Part shown: positions 8,441 to 24,071 of the stretch, piece after piece | Layout of the letters: every line of letters begins with the position of its first letter | How positions within the stretch are numbered: the first letter of the stretch is position 1 | DNA from: Sitta carolinensis | Taxonomy: Eukaryota; Chordata; Aves; Passeriformes; Sittidae | Length of the DNA stretch: 64,000 nt | Direction: 5' to 3' | NCBI GenBank assembly: GCA_032173965.1 | Contig: CM063294.1 | Span: 4,572,452-4,636,451 of the forward strand | Translations under genes and position numbers: made by a program | The notes under the pieces: generated by a model | The model's input: the letters and a program-made list of their open reading frames with translations, nothing else | Databases searched by the model: none | Told to the model about the DNA's origin: nothing

Positions 8441-11400
8441 CAGAGCCCGTCTCTTCACCCTGCAGGCTGAGCTGCCCTGACCAGCCCAGGGCTGTGCCAG
8501 TCCTTTCACCTCGCAGCTTTTGTTCCCCAGGCCCCGCAGAGCCGCGGGCAGGGGCTTTGCCTGCTGCCGGCCGTGGGCTCTCCACGTCTCCCTGTGCCAG
8601 GGACGGTGCGATGGCCACGGCAGAGGCTGGGCGGCTGCACCCACCCCGGCTGAGCGCTGGCAGCCCGGCCAAGCACGCCCCGCACAAGTGCCTCAGTTAC
8701 AGGCACTGTGGCAGGGCTAATTGAATAAGTCCTGTGCATAATGCATGAGACTTGACAGGTCTGAATCATTCAGCCAGTGGATTTATGTGCATCTTCACCT
8801 TGTATAAACACAGCTACCTGCACACTCTCATCACATTGTCCCCATGGCACTCAAAATGCAGAGCAGTGGTGAGGGGTAAAGCCCACGCCAAGCTGTTTCT
8901 TTCCCTTTCTTTGCATCTTTCTGCTTCCACAGGATGTATGTAAACCTATACACCACAGAGAACAGCGTTTCCAGTTATGTCAAAAGGTGTTTGAGAGAAT
9001 TTGCTGTCAATTTGTGGGCAGGAAAAAGAAAATGATTATAGGCACCTTTAGAATTGTTCTCTTTTGCAGTGTCAGATACACACAAGATTATCAGATATTT
9101 TGTATCCAATTCAAAGTGATTAAAGTGGTCACAAATGGCCCAGCTGTGGCCACACACTAAGTGTTCAAAGAGTAAATGTTAGGGATAGGAGAGGCAAAAC
9201 ACTTCACAGGAACTGCCATTTACAGTGCTGGAGCTACCACTCAGATAATCTCAGAATGCAGGGAATCCATTTAAATGTGACTGATTCATATATGCATTCC
9301 TATGCCCCAAGAAAACAAGAAGTATCCCCCACCCCCAGCATCCATCTATCCCAACCCCTGGAAATCTCTCAGCATGCAATCTGTGCAGAGTTTAACCTCT
9401 GTATTTTTGACAGAAGCAGCAGGGAGCAAGACATCTTTCCTAACACCATCTTCCCCTAGACATCCTATGGACTAAGCAGATGTCTAAGAACAGTAACTAA
9501 AATCAGGAGACATTTTCTGTGAAGAGGGCAGTTGTCAGATTTCATATTCATACCAAACTTGAAAATTTTGTTTCTATTATGTCAAAATGCCTCACAAAAA
9601 CAAACAAAAAATGCCTTAAAGCCTCTGGTATGTTAAATACCAGACATGAACCTGAAAGGGATGTTTTGCAAAGAAACTACTCAAAACTTATTTCTACAGA
9701 ATGTGTATGAATCCTTGGAAAGTAGACAAGAAATGTATATGGGATCAAGTGATTTATTCAATTACAACTTATTTGTCTTGCCAAAACAAACATTTAAAAG
9801 GCTTTTTTAGTCTAATCTCAAGCAACCATTTTTAATTTTTTTTTTAAAGTATGGCAAATGGAACTGAAAAATCATTGACAAAGCTCAAATCCCATGGAAC
9901 TGCAGCTTATCCAAACTGCCCCACTGAGCAGAGAGAGCTGTGCTGGGGCAGCAGAAGAGCAGCTCGAGGTGTGTTTGTGCTGTCAGCAATTCCCACACCC
10001 TGCCCAGGCACCAGAGTCAGCTGGACCAGCCCCGAAAGCCAAGAGTGCAGAAAGATTAAGTGAATTCAAAGCCCCCCAATGCAAACAAGTCACAGAGGAG
10101 AATTAGACTTTTGTATTTTATCCTCTCAGTATATGTATTCAAAGTTGCCATTTTTTACAATTTTATTGCAGGCATAACCATAAATGTAGGTCACTTGCAG
10201 AGATGAAAGGCTGCTGCTTCAAGTGTGAACCAGTCCTTACAACAGAGAGATAAAAAAATCATAACTAATAGTCTGTCCAAGAAAATTATAGTTGCTACCT
10301 TATAATTACCAGGTAAATTCAGACAAGGAATTATAAAAGATCTTATTAACATGGTATTAAAAAAACCCCTGTGATCCATCTGCTTCCAAGCACACCATGG
10401 TTTCATTAATAACTTTGTGTTTTAATCATGGATGCACGTTAGGTAGGAGCAATTAGAGATTTGCATGTCTGCTCCATCCCTCCTGGAGACCCAGGATCTC
10501 CTGCACAGCTCCCCCAGCCACGAGGTGATGCACAAACTTCCACTGAGACAGCTGCATCACAGCCACCAGGAACATTCCCCTTCCACCAAGAAGGAGAGGA
10601 GAAAAGTGTGTCACAGGGCCTGAGGGGAAAGCAGCAGCGAGCAGGGGGAGCAGGGAGACACCTCCTCTCTGCTGCTTCACAACGCTGGGAGATGGCAAAT
10701 TTATATGATTAACCTTTCCTTCTGTTAATCAAACAAAATGCCTCCAGCTAAGGAATAAGTAGAAGCCCGTTTAATTAGAAATGTGGGGATCCACGCAGAA
10801 GTTGAGTGCTTGTGTCTCAGAGGAGAAATTTGGGCTAGTCAATTTGTGCCTGCTTGCTGGTTTTTCTGCTTTTCGTTTGAAACTGTTTTTTTTTTTTTTT
10901 CCCCAACAACAATTTGTGTATCCACAAATTATATTTTGCAGAGTACTTACAGGTATTATTTTTGTGTGTTTGCTTTCCCCCACCTCAACATTTAAGCATA
11001 TTGTCAAAGTTCTTCTCTCTGATACTTGATTTTCAAACACTGAGCTTGTCAGAATTTATAGGGTTCATTTAACACTAACATCTAGTAATTCAGAATAGTG
11101 TATTTATATTCTTGAAACCATAAGAATTTAGAAACAATGAATTTTGAAGTAAAACCTTTGAGGCTTAGGTCAAAAATAGTAACCAGCCTCTCACTCCCAC
11201 TCTAGCACCATTCACATACAGAGAGCAAAAGCACCTGGAAGCTAAACCTGCATGCCCAGCAAGAACAAAAGCAGACTTGGTTCATCACTCCAGGTGGCAG
11301 AGCTGCTAAGGATCTGTCTAAACTTACATAAGATAGAGGTTGCTAGAGTGAATCACATATTATTTTAAGAAGTCCCAAAATGTACACAAATCCACAGGAA

Positions 11401-14400
11401 ACTGATAAAACTTACATGCAAATTATCTTGAGATTCTCTAAACTCAGTAGTGTCCCCACATTCCTCTTTCAATGGTCTTCTCTCATTGTGGCCATGAACC
11501 CACTGCCCACTCCAGTGAGAGTTTTGTCTAAAGCACAATGATTTCCAAGCTCAGGAAGCTCTCTGTCTTGTCTTTGTGCTCTTGTCTCTTTTGACCTTGT
11601 ACTCTTAAAAGGGGAGACCTCTGGTGTCTTTGTGAGCTGGAGATCCCCCTGTGTTACAGCTCAGTGTCTGCCAATAGGCAGAGCACAATGAGGATTTTCA
11701 CTTATCCCTTTATTTGATGATATTCTTTCTTAAAGGGAGAAATATGCAGACTAATGATCCATCATTTCCCTCATTCCTGCTGCATCTTCCCAGTTAGGGT
11801 CTGTAAAATACACACAGCTTGCTTGTTGGAAAATTCAGTATTCCCTAAGCAACTCAAAAAGATGGGAAGATTATACAATTGAACAGAATTAAGAATGTTT
11901 CCATAGTTTAATTTTCAACTAGTCATGCTTACTAACCCCTGAATTATTATCATTCACAATGAACTCAAACTATGACTGCACTCAGGATATAGCCAGTGCT
12001 TGTCTGGAGCAGGACAACCTCTTTTCATATGAACAAGAGATCACTCCATTATATCATGACCAACATGAACAAACATACACTAAAAGCACATTTGCTGCTC
12101 AAAGGCCATTGTGTTAAAGGAGCAGAAATGTTCCAAGTTTCCTTTCCATCCACTCATGAGGTGAACGATGATGCAACTCTTGTTATTTATTATTCAGTTT
12201 TCAGCAACACCAAATTAATTTCCAAGCCAGGCCTAATGAATCACAGACATGATGAAAAAAAAGGTACCTAATAAATCTTAGCATAACGTTAATTTCATAA
12301 CATCTGTATTCAAAGACCTATCTGCACATCTATTTTTTATTTCATATGGTCTGAGCATTGTTTTAATGCACCACAATGTTTGTATGAAGCAAAAGATATT
12401 TAGGGTTTTACACTTCTGGGTGCATATAGATGGGCACCCAAACAGCCTGAAAAGCATAAATGTATTCCCCAAAAAATGAAAAAAATAATCAAAAATTATT
12501 GCAAGCTTATTTGTATTAAATCTTACTGAGCTGAGACTCATGGTCCTTTATTAGTTACTAATTCTTGATTGTGCAGCAGAACTTGAGGAACACCAGAAAT
12601 TGATCTTACTGATCTCAATTATTATTCATAAAATAACAGTTACTTAAAAGATTAGAAACATAGTAATTTAAAATTTTATTATTCCTCTGGAGAAAGAGGT
12701 TCAAGTTCAACCCAAGTCACAAGTGAAACGAATGCATTAGGCCTATTCCCCAGTGATTACTTGCCCCCATTACAGAATGAATGCACAATCCATCACAGCT
12801 GACAACCTCTCCTCAAGAGATGCCCGAGACAGGAATAGCAGGGGGCTGAAAGTCAGGAAAGAGCAGTGGGGGAACTGCATGGGCAAAACTTGCACAGTGC
12901 TGCAAACACTGGCTTGATTCTACCCAGGGCTCTGCTCAGGAGTGGGGGCTCTCGGTCACTGTAATGAGGGATGTAAGAAGCCTTTCCCAGCTCCTCTCAT
13001 ATCTGACCAGGTTGAAAGACAGTTCACAAACACACAAATGATGAGAATTTGCTGAGCTAAATCTCAGTTGAGATCCATACTTTGCTGATGTGCCTTACAA
13101 CTAAAGGGCACTGAGCAGAGGACAGGAGGCTCTGTCGGGTGGGCAGCGCTGCACGCGTTCCTTTATGGAAAGGAATGACACCATTGGGCACAATCTGCAA
13201 AAGTCCACTCCCACAAAAACTGCACTTGGCAACACATATGCCAGACAAAGATTTCAATAAATCACAGGTGATTTACAGAGGCTGGCACCACCCTCTGCTC
13301 GATAATTTTGTTGGCCAGCTTCAGCCACGTTTGCAGCAGGAGCACTGTCAGGGTGGAGCTGGGCTGGGATAGGAGTCCTTGACTAGGGCTGAGGAAGGTG
13401 TGTCAAAGAAAGCTCATGATTATATTCATGCCCTTTCATATTCTGCTACTGGCAGAAAGGGACGGTGTCTCCAGGAGCTCTAACCTGTAATCCACACATT
13501 AAACATATATTAAAGTGATTGAAAGAATTATCAAAAGAATATGAGTCTTGCTACTTAAAAGGAGCAGCCTTAAAATAAACGTGAGCAAGTATCACCTTTC
13601 CTTGCTAGGGAAACAATGACGTCTCTCCTAAAATTCAGAAGTGTCAGAACTTTCTATTCTTCCTTGAATACCTCGTGTGACTGTGATGAGGATGCCAGTG
13701 TTCTCCTGAGGGTATCCAAGAGATGTCACAAAAAATTGATCACATTCCCACGCCTTTTTCTAAAACAAAACAAAAGCCACATGGTTTCCTGGGTGGACAT
13801 CTGCCACTTTTGATATATTATCTACAGGAAAGTCTAAAGTACTATTATAAAAAGTCCAAACCTATCCTATCTGTGATAGAATTCCAAATGGAAAACAGGC
13901 CATGCAGGGAAGCGGGCACAGTCTGCTGCTGATAATGCATTATTCTAGAAGAGACCTGTCTGAGAACTGCACAAGGACATAAAATAACTGAGCAACTGGG
14001 CCAGAGACTGGCAGGTGAAGTCCAAACCCATAAAATAAAGTATGCTGGAGTAATTTTAACTCCAATGACTTCTGAGCTGACTAATGTCAAACAGAAGGAA
14101 AATTTTGGGCTAGATGCTAATCTCAAGTAAGTCAAACACTGAATCACTATGGGAAGGGTAAACAAATCAAGGAATATTGCTATGCTACCACCCCTCCTCT
14201 CAGAAATGACCAAGAATGACCAGAGGTTGGGCAAAGTACATACAAGATCTGTCCTCCTTACAAGATAACCATTTTTGGGTGCTGGAGACAAAGGAATGGA
14301 TAACTTGACTTGATTCTAGCCCAACACAGCTGCTGCTACACATACACAACACTGGAGGCATCCACGAGTGCCAGTGCTCCTTGAAGGGTTTGACACAGGT

Positions 14401-17400
14401 TGGTGCAGCATGGCCCTACCTATCCACCAGGTCTGGCAATCCAGGAATGTTTAGTGCAGCTCCTCACAGGCAAATCCTAGGATTTTTACCCCATAAACAC
14501 CATAGTTTCCCAGAAGCAGCATGATTTTAGGCAGAGAATGTAGTACAAAAATGGCAACTGCTGACATGCCACAACTTTTGTGCAGGTGTCACAACCCACT
14601 GTAGCTATTCTTCAGTAAAATGGTAAATACTCTAATTAATGGCACAGCAGAGTCAGTCAATTATGAGAGATGCATTTTCAAAATATTTTGTTGGAGATCA
14701 CAGGGATAGAGCAGATAAGGATTTAACTTTTACAGGGTTGATAGCAGAGGTCAAAGATCAGCTAAAAAAATGCATCATTCTCCAGACTACAAGTACTGAG
14801 GGTATTTATGAACCTGTGTTTTAATATTAATGACTTAGAATCCTACAGAGCTCATATAAAACATTTGGAGGTATTCTTGATTATATTGCCTCTTCTACTT
14901 GTGGCCATCCAATTGTTTGTAGGCAAGGTTAAAGAAGCATTTCAAAAATAGATGAGTTGATGTAAATGTAATAGTTATTGTGTGGAATATATGCAAAAAG
15001 TCCTGCTTATTGACTGTGACCATTGAAACTGAAAAACAAATAGATGGCTTACTTTCAAGGTCATTCATTCCCAGCAATTCATATTTATCATCAGTATTCT
15101 ATTTGCTATGCATGTTTTCATAATGAATTTAAATTAAAAGTTCATTTGGAAACTCCATATAAAGCATTATCAAAAGCCACAACTTCAAGAATTTACAGAT
15201 CCCACTATTTTCAATTAAAAAATAGGCTTGCCTGTATTATACCTAGAGAGGACAATAAAGAACCATTTTGCTGTCTTATTTATCCTGCCCATAACATTGA
15301 ACAAGACCTCTCACTTCTCAGAGTCACTTTTTGCAGTTTACAATGCTGAAAATGGAAAATTCCATTAACTATAATGGCACTGCTGTAGATTTTTATATCT
15401 TGTTGCATGGTTTTTTCTCCACTTCTCTATCAGTTGAATTAAGCTCATATTGTTACCCACATACAAGCTTCTATAAGTTACCCAGCCACAGGTTTATACT
15501 CTTGTTAATTGTGCCTGACACCTGCAATAGTTTTATACTTAAAAAAAACAACAACAGCAACATTTTGTAACTTTTGAAACAGGAAGTGTATTTTCTGGCT
15601 TCAGGAGGAAAGCCATGAGGACTTTTTATAAAAACTCAGTGTAAGGAATCTCAGGCTGCCATTCCTCTGGCCTCCTCCCTGCTGCAGGGAGAATCCAGCT
15701 CTGGGCTCCTCTCACCCAGAGATTCCTATAATCACAGACATGGGGAATGTGAATTCCAGCACTTAAATTCCTGGGACACGAATGGAGGGAAAGGAGCAGA
15801 CCCTCAGCTTTGGACAGCTCGTGCTGTGGCAGAGGGATGAGCTCAGTGTCAGCCATGCTCCTTCTGCTCACCAGGGAAACACAGGAACCACTGGAAAACT
15901 CAATGGGAAGGAGAGCTGACTTCACACTATCTTCAGCATAAGAAAGAAATCCTTAGGCATAATTTCACCCTCAGCATGTAAACTCTTTTAGACAATAAAC
16001 TGTTTAGAACAAGATGTTTGCTTTAAAGCATCCAGCCCAAGAAATGTTTTACAGAAATACCATAAAAGATCTATCAGTGAGTGTATTGCTGTCAGCAGCA
16101 GAAAAACTTCTGCTAGGGATTAATTGCTTTCTTTTGAATAAATATTGTTAAAGATTGAAAAGGAGATGGAAGAAGGGCTGTAAGATGCTTCATTGTTACT
16201 GTGTTCACACAGAAGTAACAGGGGAACCCAAAAAAAGTTTGTTGTTTTTTTTTTTCAGATTGATCACCACCCCTCCAAGCTAACCGATTTATTTCCCTGT
16301 GCACATCAATAAACTGAATGGAAAGGATTTTCAAAGCACAGCATGAAAGATATACCCACAAATCCCATTAGGAGTAATGTGATTTGTGTGCTTATCTGCC
16401 ATGCAATGCTTTGAAAGTTCATTCCTCTATTTCCATCTTCAGTTTTTCTACTTCTAAAAATAGTTGAAAAGCTTACACACACTTGCAGCTCCTTTGGGGG
16501 TGGGGAGAAGTGGAGGATGTGCAGAGCTGGTGCTCAGTTGCTGGGATTAAGCCAGGCAAGCGGAGTTCCAGCCCAGGAACCCGAGCTGTTCCTTGGTGGG
16601 TGTTTGCTCCCCAGTCCCCACCGGGATGGGTACAAAGGATCCCTGGCTCAGGCCTCATCTCTGCGCCTCTCACTCCTCTCTCCTGAAATGTTTTGATTTT
16701 GTGCCACTTTGAGCAATCTTTTTGTCACGAGAAGGGTAACAGCATTGCGTGCTGCCTTCAGAATCTGGAATCTCCTGACAAAGACCTTAAAAGAGAAGCA
16801 GAATACAGTGCACTGCTCATTTATTCTCATGACAGGCCTTAGATTGTACAGAGCGTAGAGAACTGGCACACGATTAATCAGTTCCTGAGACTGTAACGTG
16901 AACTCACTTCTTGTGGCAATTTCAAGAGTCAAGGCTGCAATCCTTTTGGTCTTGCATCTGAACTAGATGACTGTAACTAATAAGAAAAGTGTATATATTT
17001 TTATTTACCCAGTACAGCATCTTTCAGCCTGGAGGATCCCAGATCACATTATACAATATCCACTTTACCAGTCTTGCCAAAATACTGCCACTTTTGAAAC
17101 AGGCTTAGAAGAGCAGAAAGGGATGCTCTTAACTCAATTTTGCTCTATTTTTGAGCAATTGTGAGCATTCAATGTTAATACAAAGCAAATTGAATCCAAT
17201 TTTAATTTCACACCTAAAAGACACAATTATCATGAACAAAGTACCCAGCTTGTCTTTATTCTGTTTCCAAGAGGAGGAAGAACCTAGATGAGACTTGAAA
17301 CTGTGTTTCAAGGAACACAGACACAAATATACTCTTGAAAATCACTGAGGCCTGAACTTACAAGAATTAAAATAACTGCTTTACTTTCAATACTGATCAT

Positions 17401-20400
17401 AAACCTAAGGGATATCGTGTCAAACATTTATTCAACTACGTTCATCTGAAATTGCAACTGCCCTAATTTCTACAAACATATTGAACAAGATTTTCATAAT
17501 CTCACTGTTCCAAAGCATTCAGATCTTGACTCGACCTCTGTTAGCCACACTGCTAAGAAAATAGTTTTTACCTTTATTACTCCTTTGCATATACTGAATG
17601 AAGTGAAGGTGCATTGTTATGAGTGGCCAAATTTCTGTCCACAGTACAAAAAAAAAAAGTGTAATTTATAATCATAAAGTATATTCTTCCCTTAATAGAA
17701 ATTATATAGAATAGCTTAATTTAATCACCTGATAAAATCACAATTTAAAACACTGAATGAATGATAAAGTTAAAGGTTTTACTCTCTACGCTAAGTAATT
17801 ATTGGAGCTAAAAGTTCATTACAAAGAGGAAATAAATCCAAAGATGAAAAGCAAATATGATTTCTTCTCCCAAAGCCTCTAATTCATTTTCAACACTATA
17901 AGCTGTTTATATTTCTTTCACAATGTGCTTCAAAAGGTGTATATATAAACCTAGCCTAAATCATATCTTGATACTGACATGAAGGTACAGATTATATTTT
18001 GCATCTCTGCAGACTGAGACTTCCTATAAGCCTTGAAAGGCTGAGATTATTAATGTATTGTGATTTAGACGTCCAACTGAGCCAGAATAGAAACTATGAA
18101 AATAAAATGTACAGATTTGATAAGTATCTTACATAGTCCATCAGTTACAGCCTTGTAACTCATATTCCTTTGTGTGGGTTGTTTTTTAGTGGTAGTTTTG
18201 AAAGAAAGAAGCAATTATCAAATTGGACTGTAGTTACATTTTTGAGAATTTTCTTTTCCATTGTCCTTACATGATTCCTGTTAATCATTTCCCATAATGG
18301 GTTTACTATAACTATTTCCAGTCTTTTACCTGTCTTATTCTGAAGTCTGCTCATGTTGCCTTCAAAGGAAAAACAAGTTTTATAGCAAAATTTTATAGCT
18401 TTCAGAGACTAAAAGCTGGCCCTCCTGCATCTGTGCCTTGTCCTCTAGAATTGTAGAGCTGGTAAGGGAATACAAGCTGCAAGTGAGGACAGGATTTCTG
18501 TGTGATCACACCAATATGAAAGCACATGAGAAATCAGTGAAGGGTTTCACACTGTCAGGATTTTAATTTCAGACCACTGCCTGATTTTGAAGTGCCAGAG
18601 TTGCAAGTTTTCAGACTGCAGCAATCGACATTTCCCAAGGAATTCCTCTCTGTGTGTTCATATGTGATTATGAGTTGCATCACCAAAACATGTTACACAA
18701 TTTCATCAGCCAATACAGGAAGAGCTTGCCTGTGCATCTGAAGTCCCAAGAGACACCATGACAGCTCACCAGAGTCTAAGTCCACTCCAAGCACTGTGCA
18801 CCATGAATAATGGAAAACATTTTTATTTAATTTGGCACTTACATCTTGATTAATCTAGGGAACATCATAATATACACTTAAATATTAATATTTGTATTAA
18901 TTTTCTTTATCTCTTATGTCTCAAATTGCCTTTTAGAAGATGGAGCTTTAAGACTAGCTCAGTATGATCTTCTTGGTATACCAAAAGTAATCACTACAGA
19001 GATTGCAGAAATCGGTGTGCAGATGGAGCTGCTGTCCACAACAGAAAAATGATGCCAGTTTAATGTACAGAGCATCTGATACCTGATCACTTTAATGAAA
19101 CTTTCTGTCTTGCATACGAAATGTGCAGGAGCCTCTGCACTGAGCTCAGCAATGCAGAATGCTCCTCTGGTTGAAGTCAAGGCCTGTTGTAACCAAGGTC
19201 AAAATTGTCCCTGACTTCAGTGGAGAGAGCTTCACTTCAGAACTATTTAAAGTATTTGAGACTGTGAGTTTCATAATAGTGCCGGAAAAAAACTGTTTTC
19301 TACAGGCAACAGCAACACAACCCACCACAAACTCAATGGTTTAAACTGCTGGGTGAATTGGACCCGAGCTCTAATGCATTAGCATATGTATCACTGTATA
19401 CAACCAATTAATGTATCATAGAATAAAATACAAGCTAGATTACACACCCTCAGAAACCTCTGCCTTCAATTACATGCACTTTGTAAGGGATAACTGAATT
19501 ATGTTACATGATTAATACAATCATAATATATGTAACAACTTTACTTAGCAATTCCAATAATCTAACCAGGAATTATCTTTCAAAGAGAAGATAACTCACA
19601 CTACAAGGGGCAAAAAATAATAAATGGTGTGTGTATATATATAGTAGCTAGAACTACACACTGGTTCTTCATTGCTAACACTCAAGTTCTGCTTCTTCAT
19701 GTCTACTACACCCAGTTGGCTGGCAATCAAACCAGGATTATATATCTGTTTTTCTTTGATGGATGAAACAGTAAATACTATATTTTAAAGAAACCCCAAA
19801 ATCTAAACTATATTGAAAAATCTATCTAGCATTTCAGCTTCACTCTTCACCACGAAATTTATTTTCCTTTTTTTGTTTTTCCTTTCAAAAATTTGCTTCA
19901 GCTTGAAAGCAGGTATCAAAGCAGCTCCTCAGCACCTTAAAAGAAAAATGACTAGGAACTCCTCAGTGTCACTGTATCTGACAAGTTTCTGCAATGTATT
20001 TACCTTCTTCTTTCACAACACTACCAACATTAGGAACACAAAAAGTACCACAGCTGAGATTTATTTTCCTCATCCATCCGGATTTGAAAAAGATGCATTT
20101 GATTTTATGGTCTAACAGAGAAAATATCTTTCTGCCTACTGGAAGTGGCTGTCTATATTAATTAGTGAAGAATAAAATACACACAACCTCTATTTTGCTA
20201 GAACATAGACCAAAATGAAAATGAAGGTACTACCAAACCTATTCATAAATCTTAAAAAATCTCACCTTATAGGACAGATTTAAAAAAACACAAGCAACTC
20301 AAAACCAACCCTGAGGTAACATCTACACCAATTTTCCCATTTAAATGTAATTTAAAAATTTAATGACTGCATTCTTTTAAAAATAACAATGGCATTACAT

Positions 20401-21599
20401 GACTGGCATGTAAATGTAACTCAGAATTGCTATCAGTTCATAAAATTATTTCAGAAATCTGTTCACATCCCATGGCTTTGCAGAGTGTACATGAACTGCA
20501 CCCCTCACTTTGTTCTCGAGAACTATTTCAACATTTGCATTCAGGTCCTCACAGGTGAGTTTTGAGCTGAGGTGCAGGATCATCTAATTTCCATGCCTCT
20601 CCTATATGGTGGAATTTTACCCAAAGGCAGCTCTTTCCTCCCAGAGGCCCCTGCCTTTGGGACAGTGCCCTGCTCACGGTGGGCTGCAGAGACCCCACGT
20701 TAAGCAGGCAGAGCTGCTCTCCCTGTGCTGGCTGTGCCCAGCCCAGGGACGGCTCTGGGAGGATCAGACACAGCTCACAGTGCCAGGGAGCCGGGAGCAC
20801 TCCGCGCTGCTGCACAGCCAGACCTCTGAAGTTCTTTGAACCTTTGCTCAACCAATTTTGCATCTGAAATATTGTCAGAAGTTATCTTCTCCATTTTAGC
20901 AAGCTAGACACAACACACACCCCGGCTCCTGGCAGGGAACAATGGAGGGACGGAGCGTGCAGTGGCTAAGCACTCTCATTGAAAAAACCAGGGGATGCTG
21001 CAGTAATTGTCCTGAGAGGCTAGAAAGGAAACAAGCCTCTATGCTGACAGCTTAGCTCAGCGTGAACTCTCATTTTTCACATGGAGCTAATTAAAAACTG
21101 AAATTAGTTAAATATGGAAATGACACTTGCAAGCACTTTAGCTGAATCCCGGCAAAATCCCTCTAGAGTGCTGAGACACTACCTGCTGCTTCAGAACTCC
21201 CCAGCCGAATTTCACAGTTAAAAGGCTGAGCAAAGGGAAAGTTATTACAGAGATTTCCAATTCAAAATGTGTCTGTAAAATCCTAAATTAAATTTCATGG
21301 TAGCCCTTTCAATAACGAGGAACATACTGTGCAGTCCAACGATTTGGAGCTCCAATAACGTCCCTGCGTGTATTCTCTGATTATCTCACCTTTAGGCACT
21401 GTGCTGGTTGTGCCAGCACTGTGATGCTCACAAGGATACCAGCACTACAATGCTACAAAGATAAGCCATGTACTGCTACTGAAGGAGTCATTTGGAAAGC
21501 CTGGATGCACGGCACATAAAGGAATCACTTCCACTGTCTAACAGCAGAAATCTGAGAAAATCAGAACCCACCGACCAAAATGTTTTATGCCTATGATTT

Positions 21600-21900
21600 T
21601 AATTTATGTGATGAATACACATGCAGAGAAGAGTCTACACTGCAATAAATTACATGGCCTGTATATCTGTATCTCCATACTTTACAGGCAATGTAATAAT
21701 AAAAAGCACTTCTGCATATTTAAATGGGCATAAAGAACCAAGGGACTGGATATGCATAAAAGGTATGATGACTGACATTAGCTTTTTGACTAAATCACCA
21801 TGTGAATTCCATTTTAGTGCATGTGACTTGCCTAGTGTGCATAAAAGCAAGGGTATCTGCCCAAGGGCAAATATGATTTCTGAATGCAATTTAACGAATC
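21600..21900. promoter_or_regulatory. Candidate conserved noncoding element
   Basis: This is a stretch of unique, repeat-free sequence with octamer-like and homeobox-like words (GATATGCATAAAAG, CATATTTAAATGGGCATAAA) and low CpG. It resembles vertebrate conserved noncoding elements in composition only. No conservation data were available. Confidence 0.2.
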
Positions 21901-22595
21901 CCGCCCACAGAACAGTTAATTTTGGAGCCAGACCAAGGCATCAGGATAGCCAGTCACTTTCAAAACAACTGGAGCTTTTTGGGTTTATTGTTTTTCCTAC
22001 ATTCCATCCCTTTACCCTTGAGGCAATCCCCTCCCCCTGGCCTACTGCCACTATTGCACCAACAAATTTCTGTCTAGGAAAGCCAGCAAAAGATGCCACA
22101 TAGCATGAAAGCCACTGTTACTCACTCCCAAGTCTTCTGGCAGGGTATATTGCTGTACCCAGCCTGCCAAAACCTCTTCCCTGGCAGCTCTCTGTATAAT
22201 CTGTACATCACACCCAGGCTTTGCTAGTCCAGGGCCTTGAAACATCTCAGCTAACCCAGCTGGAGGGGATATGCTGCAGCTGCACCATCAGACCCTCTTA
22301 TTTTATTGAATTTTGAATATGCAGTTTCAAAGCAATTCAAATGAATTTGCCCAAGGCCTTAGATCAGTAAAACTACTGATACCACCTGCAGCAGGCTTCC
22401 TACACACGAAGCATTTAAAAACAGGTGACAGGATAGGAGCTTTCAGTGTAAGGACTGACTCTCAGGAAAAGCCTGCTAAACTAACTTGGTTATACCCCAT
22501 TTTGGCAAGGAAGGAACTGTATGGCTTTCAGCCCAGTTCTCACAATAGCACTGGGAATAATGGGAAGCTCCACTTAAAATTATTTTTTTAATCAT

Positions 22596-22626
22596 GTTTT
22601 TTTTGTTTTGTTTTTTTTTTTTTTTT
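22596..22626. repeat. T-rich simple sequence
   Basis: T runs broken by single G residues, ending in 16 T before CCAG. On the plus strand this resembles a 3' splice acceptor, but the gene is on the other strand and no coding frame follows. Confidence 0.9.
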
Positions 22627-24071
22627 CCAGGTTAAAATGAAGCATTTATTTGATCACCAAGTTTCATTTATTTTCAAGCATCTATATGAGTGGAGATAAA
22701 AAGCAGACTTTGATGAACATGAACTCATTAATAAGAAGGTCTATTAGGAAACCCAGAAACAAACATCTAGCAGGATGAAACCTCTTAATGCCACCCAGTT
22801 CTTCTTCCAGCAAGCAGAGGCAGAAGAGCAAATTCCCCATCCAGCAGTATCCCACAGCCGTGGGCCATTTAATATGCCTGATGGACAGATACAAGATGAA
22901 AAACTACTGGGACTAACACCTGGCTGGGTACAAACCAGAAGCCAGAGGCAGAGCCTGACAGCCAAAGTCCTCCAGAAGCAAGAACTCAGTGGAGGTGGTG
23001 GTGGTCCTTGCCTTGTCCTGTGTCTGCAGAGACAACCCTGCCTGGAGCAATGACAGAGCAGAAAACCAGTGCCTGCCTCTCCTGCCCCTGGGTTTTAACA
23101 GCACCCATGTTATTTGTACAAGGAGCTACCCTACTTGGGGATCATTACTCCTCAAGAGAGAAATTATTTTCGTCATCTTCTCCTCATTCTGTTGTCCTAC
23201 CTGAGTACATTCACAGGAACATACAGCTCGGTGAGGGAGCTGGAGACAGAAAAGGGGAATCTGGGGAAGGGCACTGTCAGATACAGCCAGGAAGCTTGCT
23301 CTGAATAGCAATCATAAGGCAATGATTTGTGCCTTTAAAAAGATCCCTAAAGAATAAACTGAAAAGAAAAGAACAACTGGAGCTGGCTGGAAAGAACAAC
23401 ATATATTCCAATCAATTTGTGATTGTGCTTCAGAGGTGCAGTGAACAGTCCCTCTCCCGAGGCAGCAAGTGATCCACATCTGGGTAAGCACCACTGGGAT
23501 GGGACACGAGGAACATAAGGGGACATCCACACATGCAGCTGCTTTTGTCACTAATGCTTCTGGGAAAATATTGACTCAAGAAGCAAATGATAAGTGGCTT
23601 AAAGGTGAGAAATTAAGACTGGGGATTTTCATCTTCAGGCCCTTAAAGGCATGTAATCATGCTCTCATTCTTTTCCCTCCCCTTGCATTCAGAAATATCC
23701 AATAGAGTTTAAAAACTTGAATCAAGGAGAAAATCTAAGCCTGCAGCCTCCCTTCAGGGAGAAAGAAGACAGGAGGGAACAAAGGGACTGACAGGCAGAA
23801 ATACATTATTTATTCCTTCCAAGGCAGCACAGTGGTGTGAGCCAGGGAATTCTGTGCCCGAGCACACGTGCTCCAGCCATCTCTGCCCTTGTAGGGACTA
23901 TTTCAGTGCTTGGAAGATCCAACAGACCCAGCAAACATCCACAAACCCAGCAGTGTCATTCTCATGACATAAACCAGTCTCCAGATGCAGAAAGCAGTGA
24001 AGTGAAGATTATTCCCAAAGCTGTGGCAAATAAAGGGCTACTGGTTCCAGAATATTGGCAAGCCAGGTACT

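Noticed and set aside
13845..14291. 148-codon minus-strand open frame
   Set aside because: It shows no recognised domain and no splice context, and lies in intron. Length alone is weak evidence in a 64-kb window.
21621..22103. 160-codon plus-strand open frame
   Set aside because: No recognisable motif. The region looks like noncoding unique sequence and lies antisense in a TENM2 intron.
22596..22630. Pyrimidine tract plus CAG as a plus-strand splice acceptor
   Set aside because: No coding frame follows and there is no plus-strand gene. It is best explained as a T-rich simple repeat.
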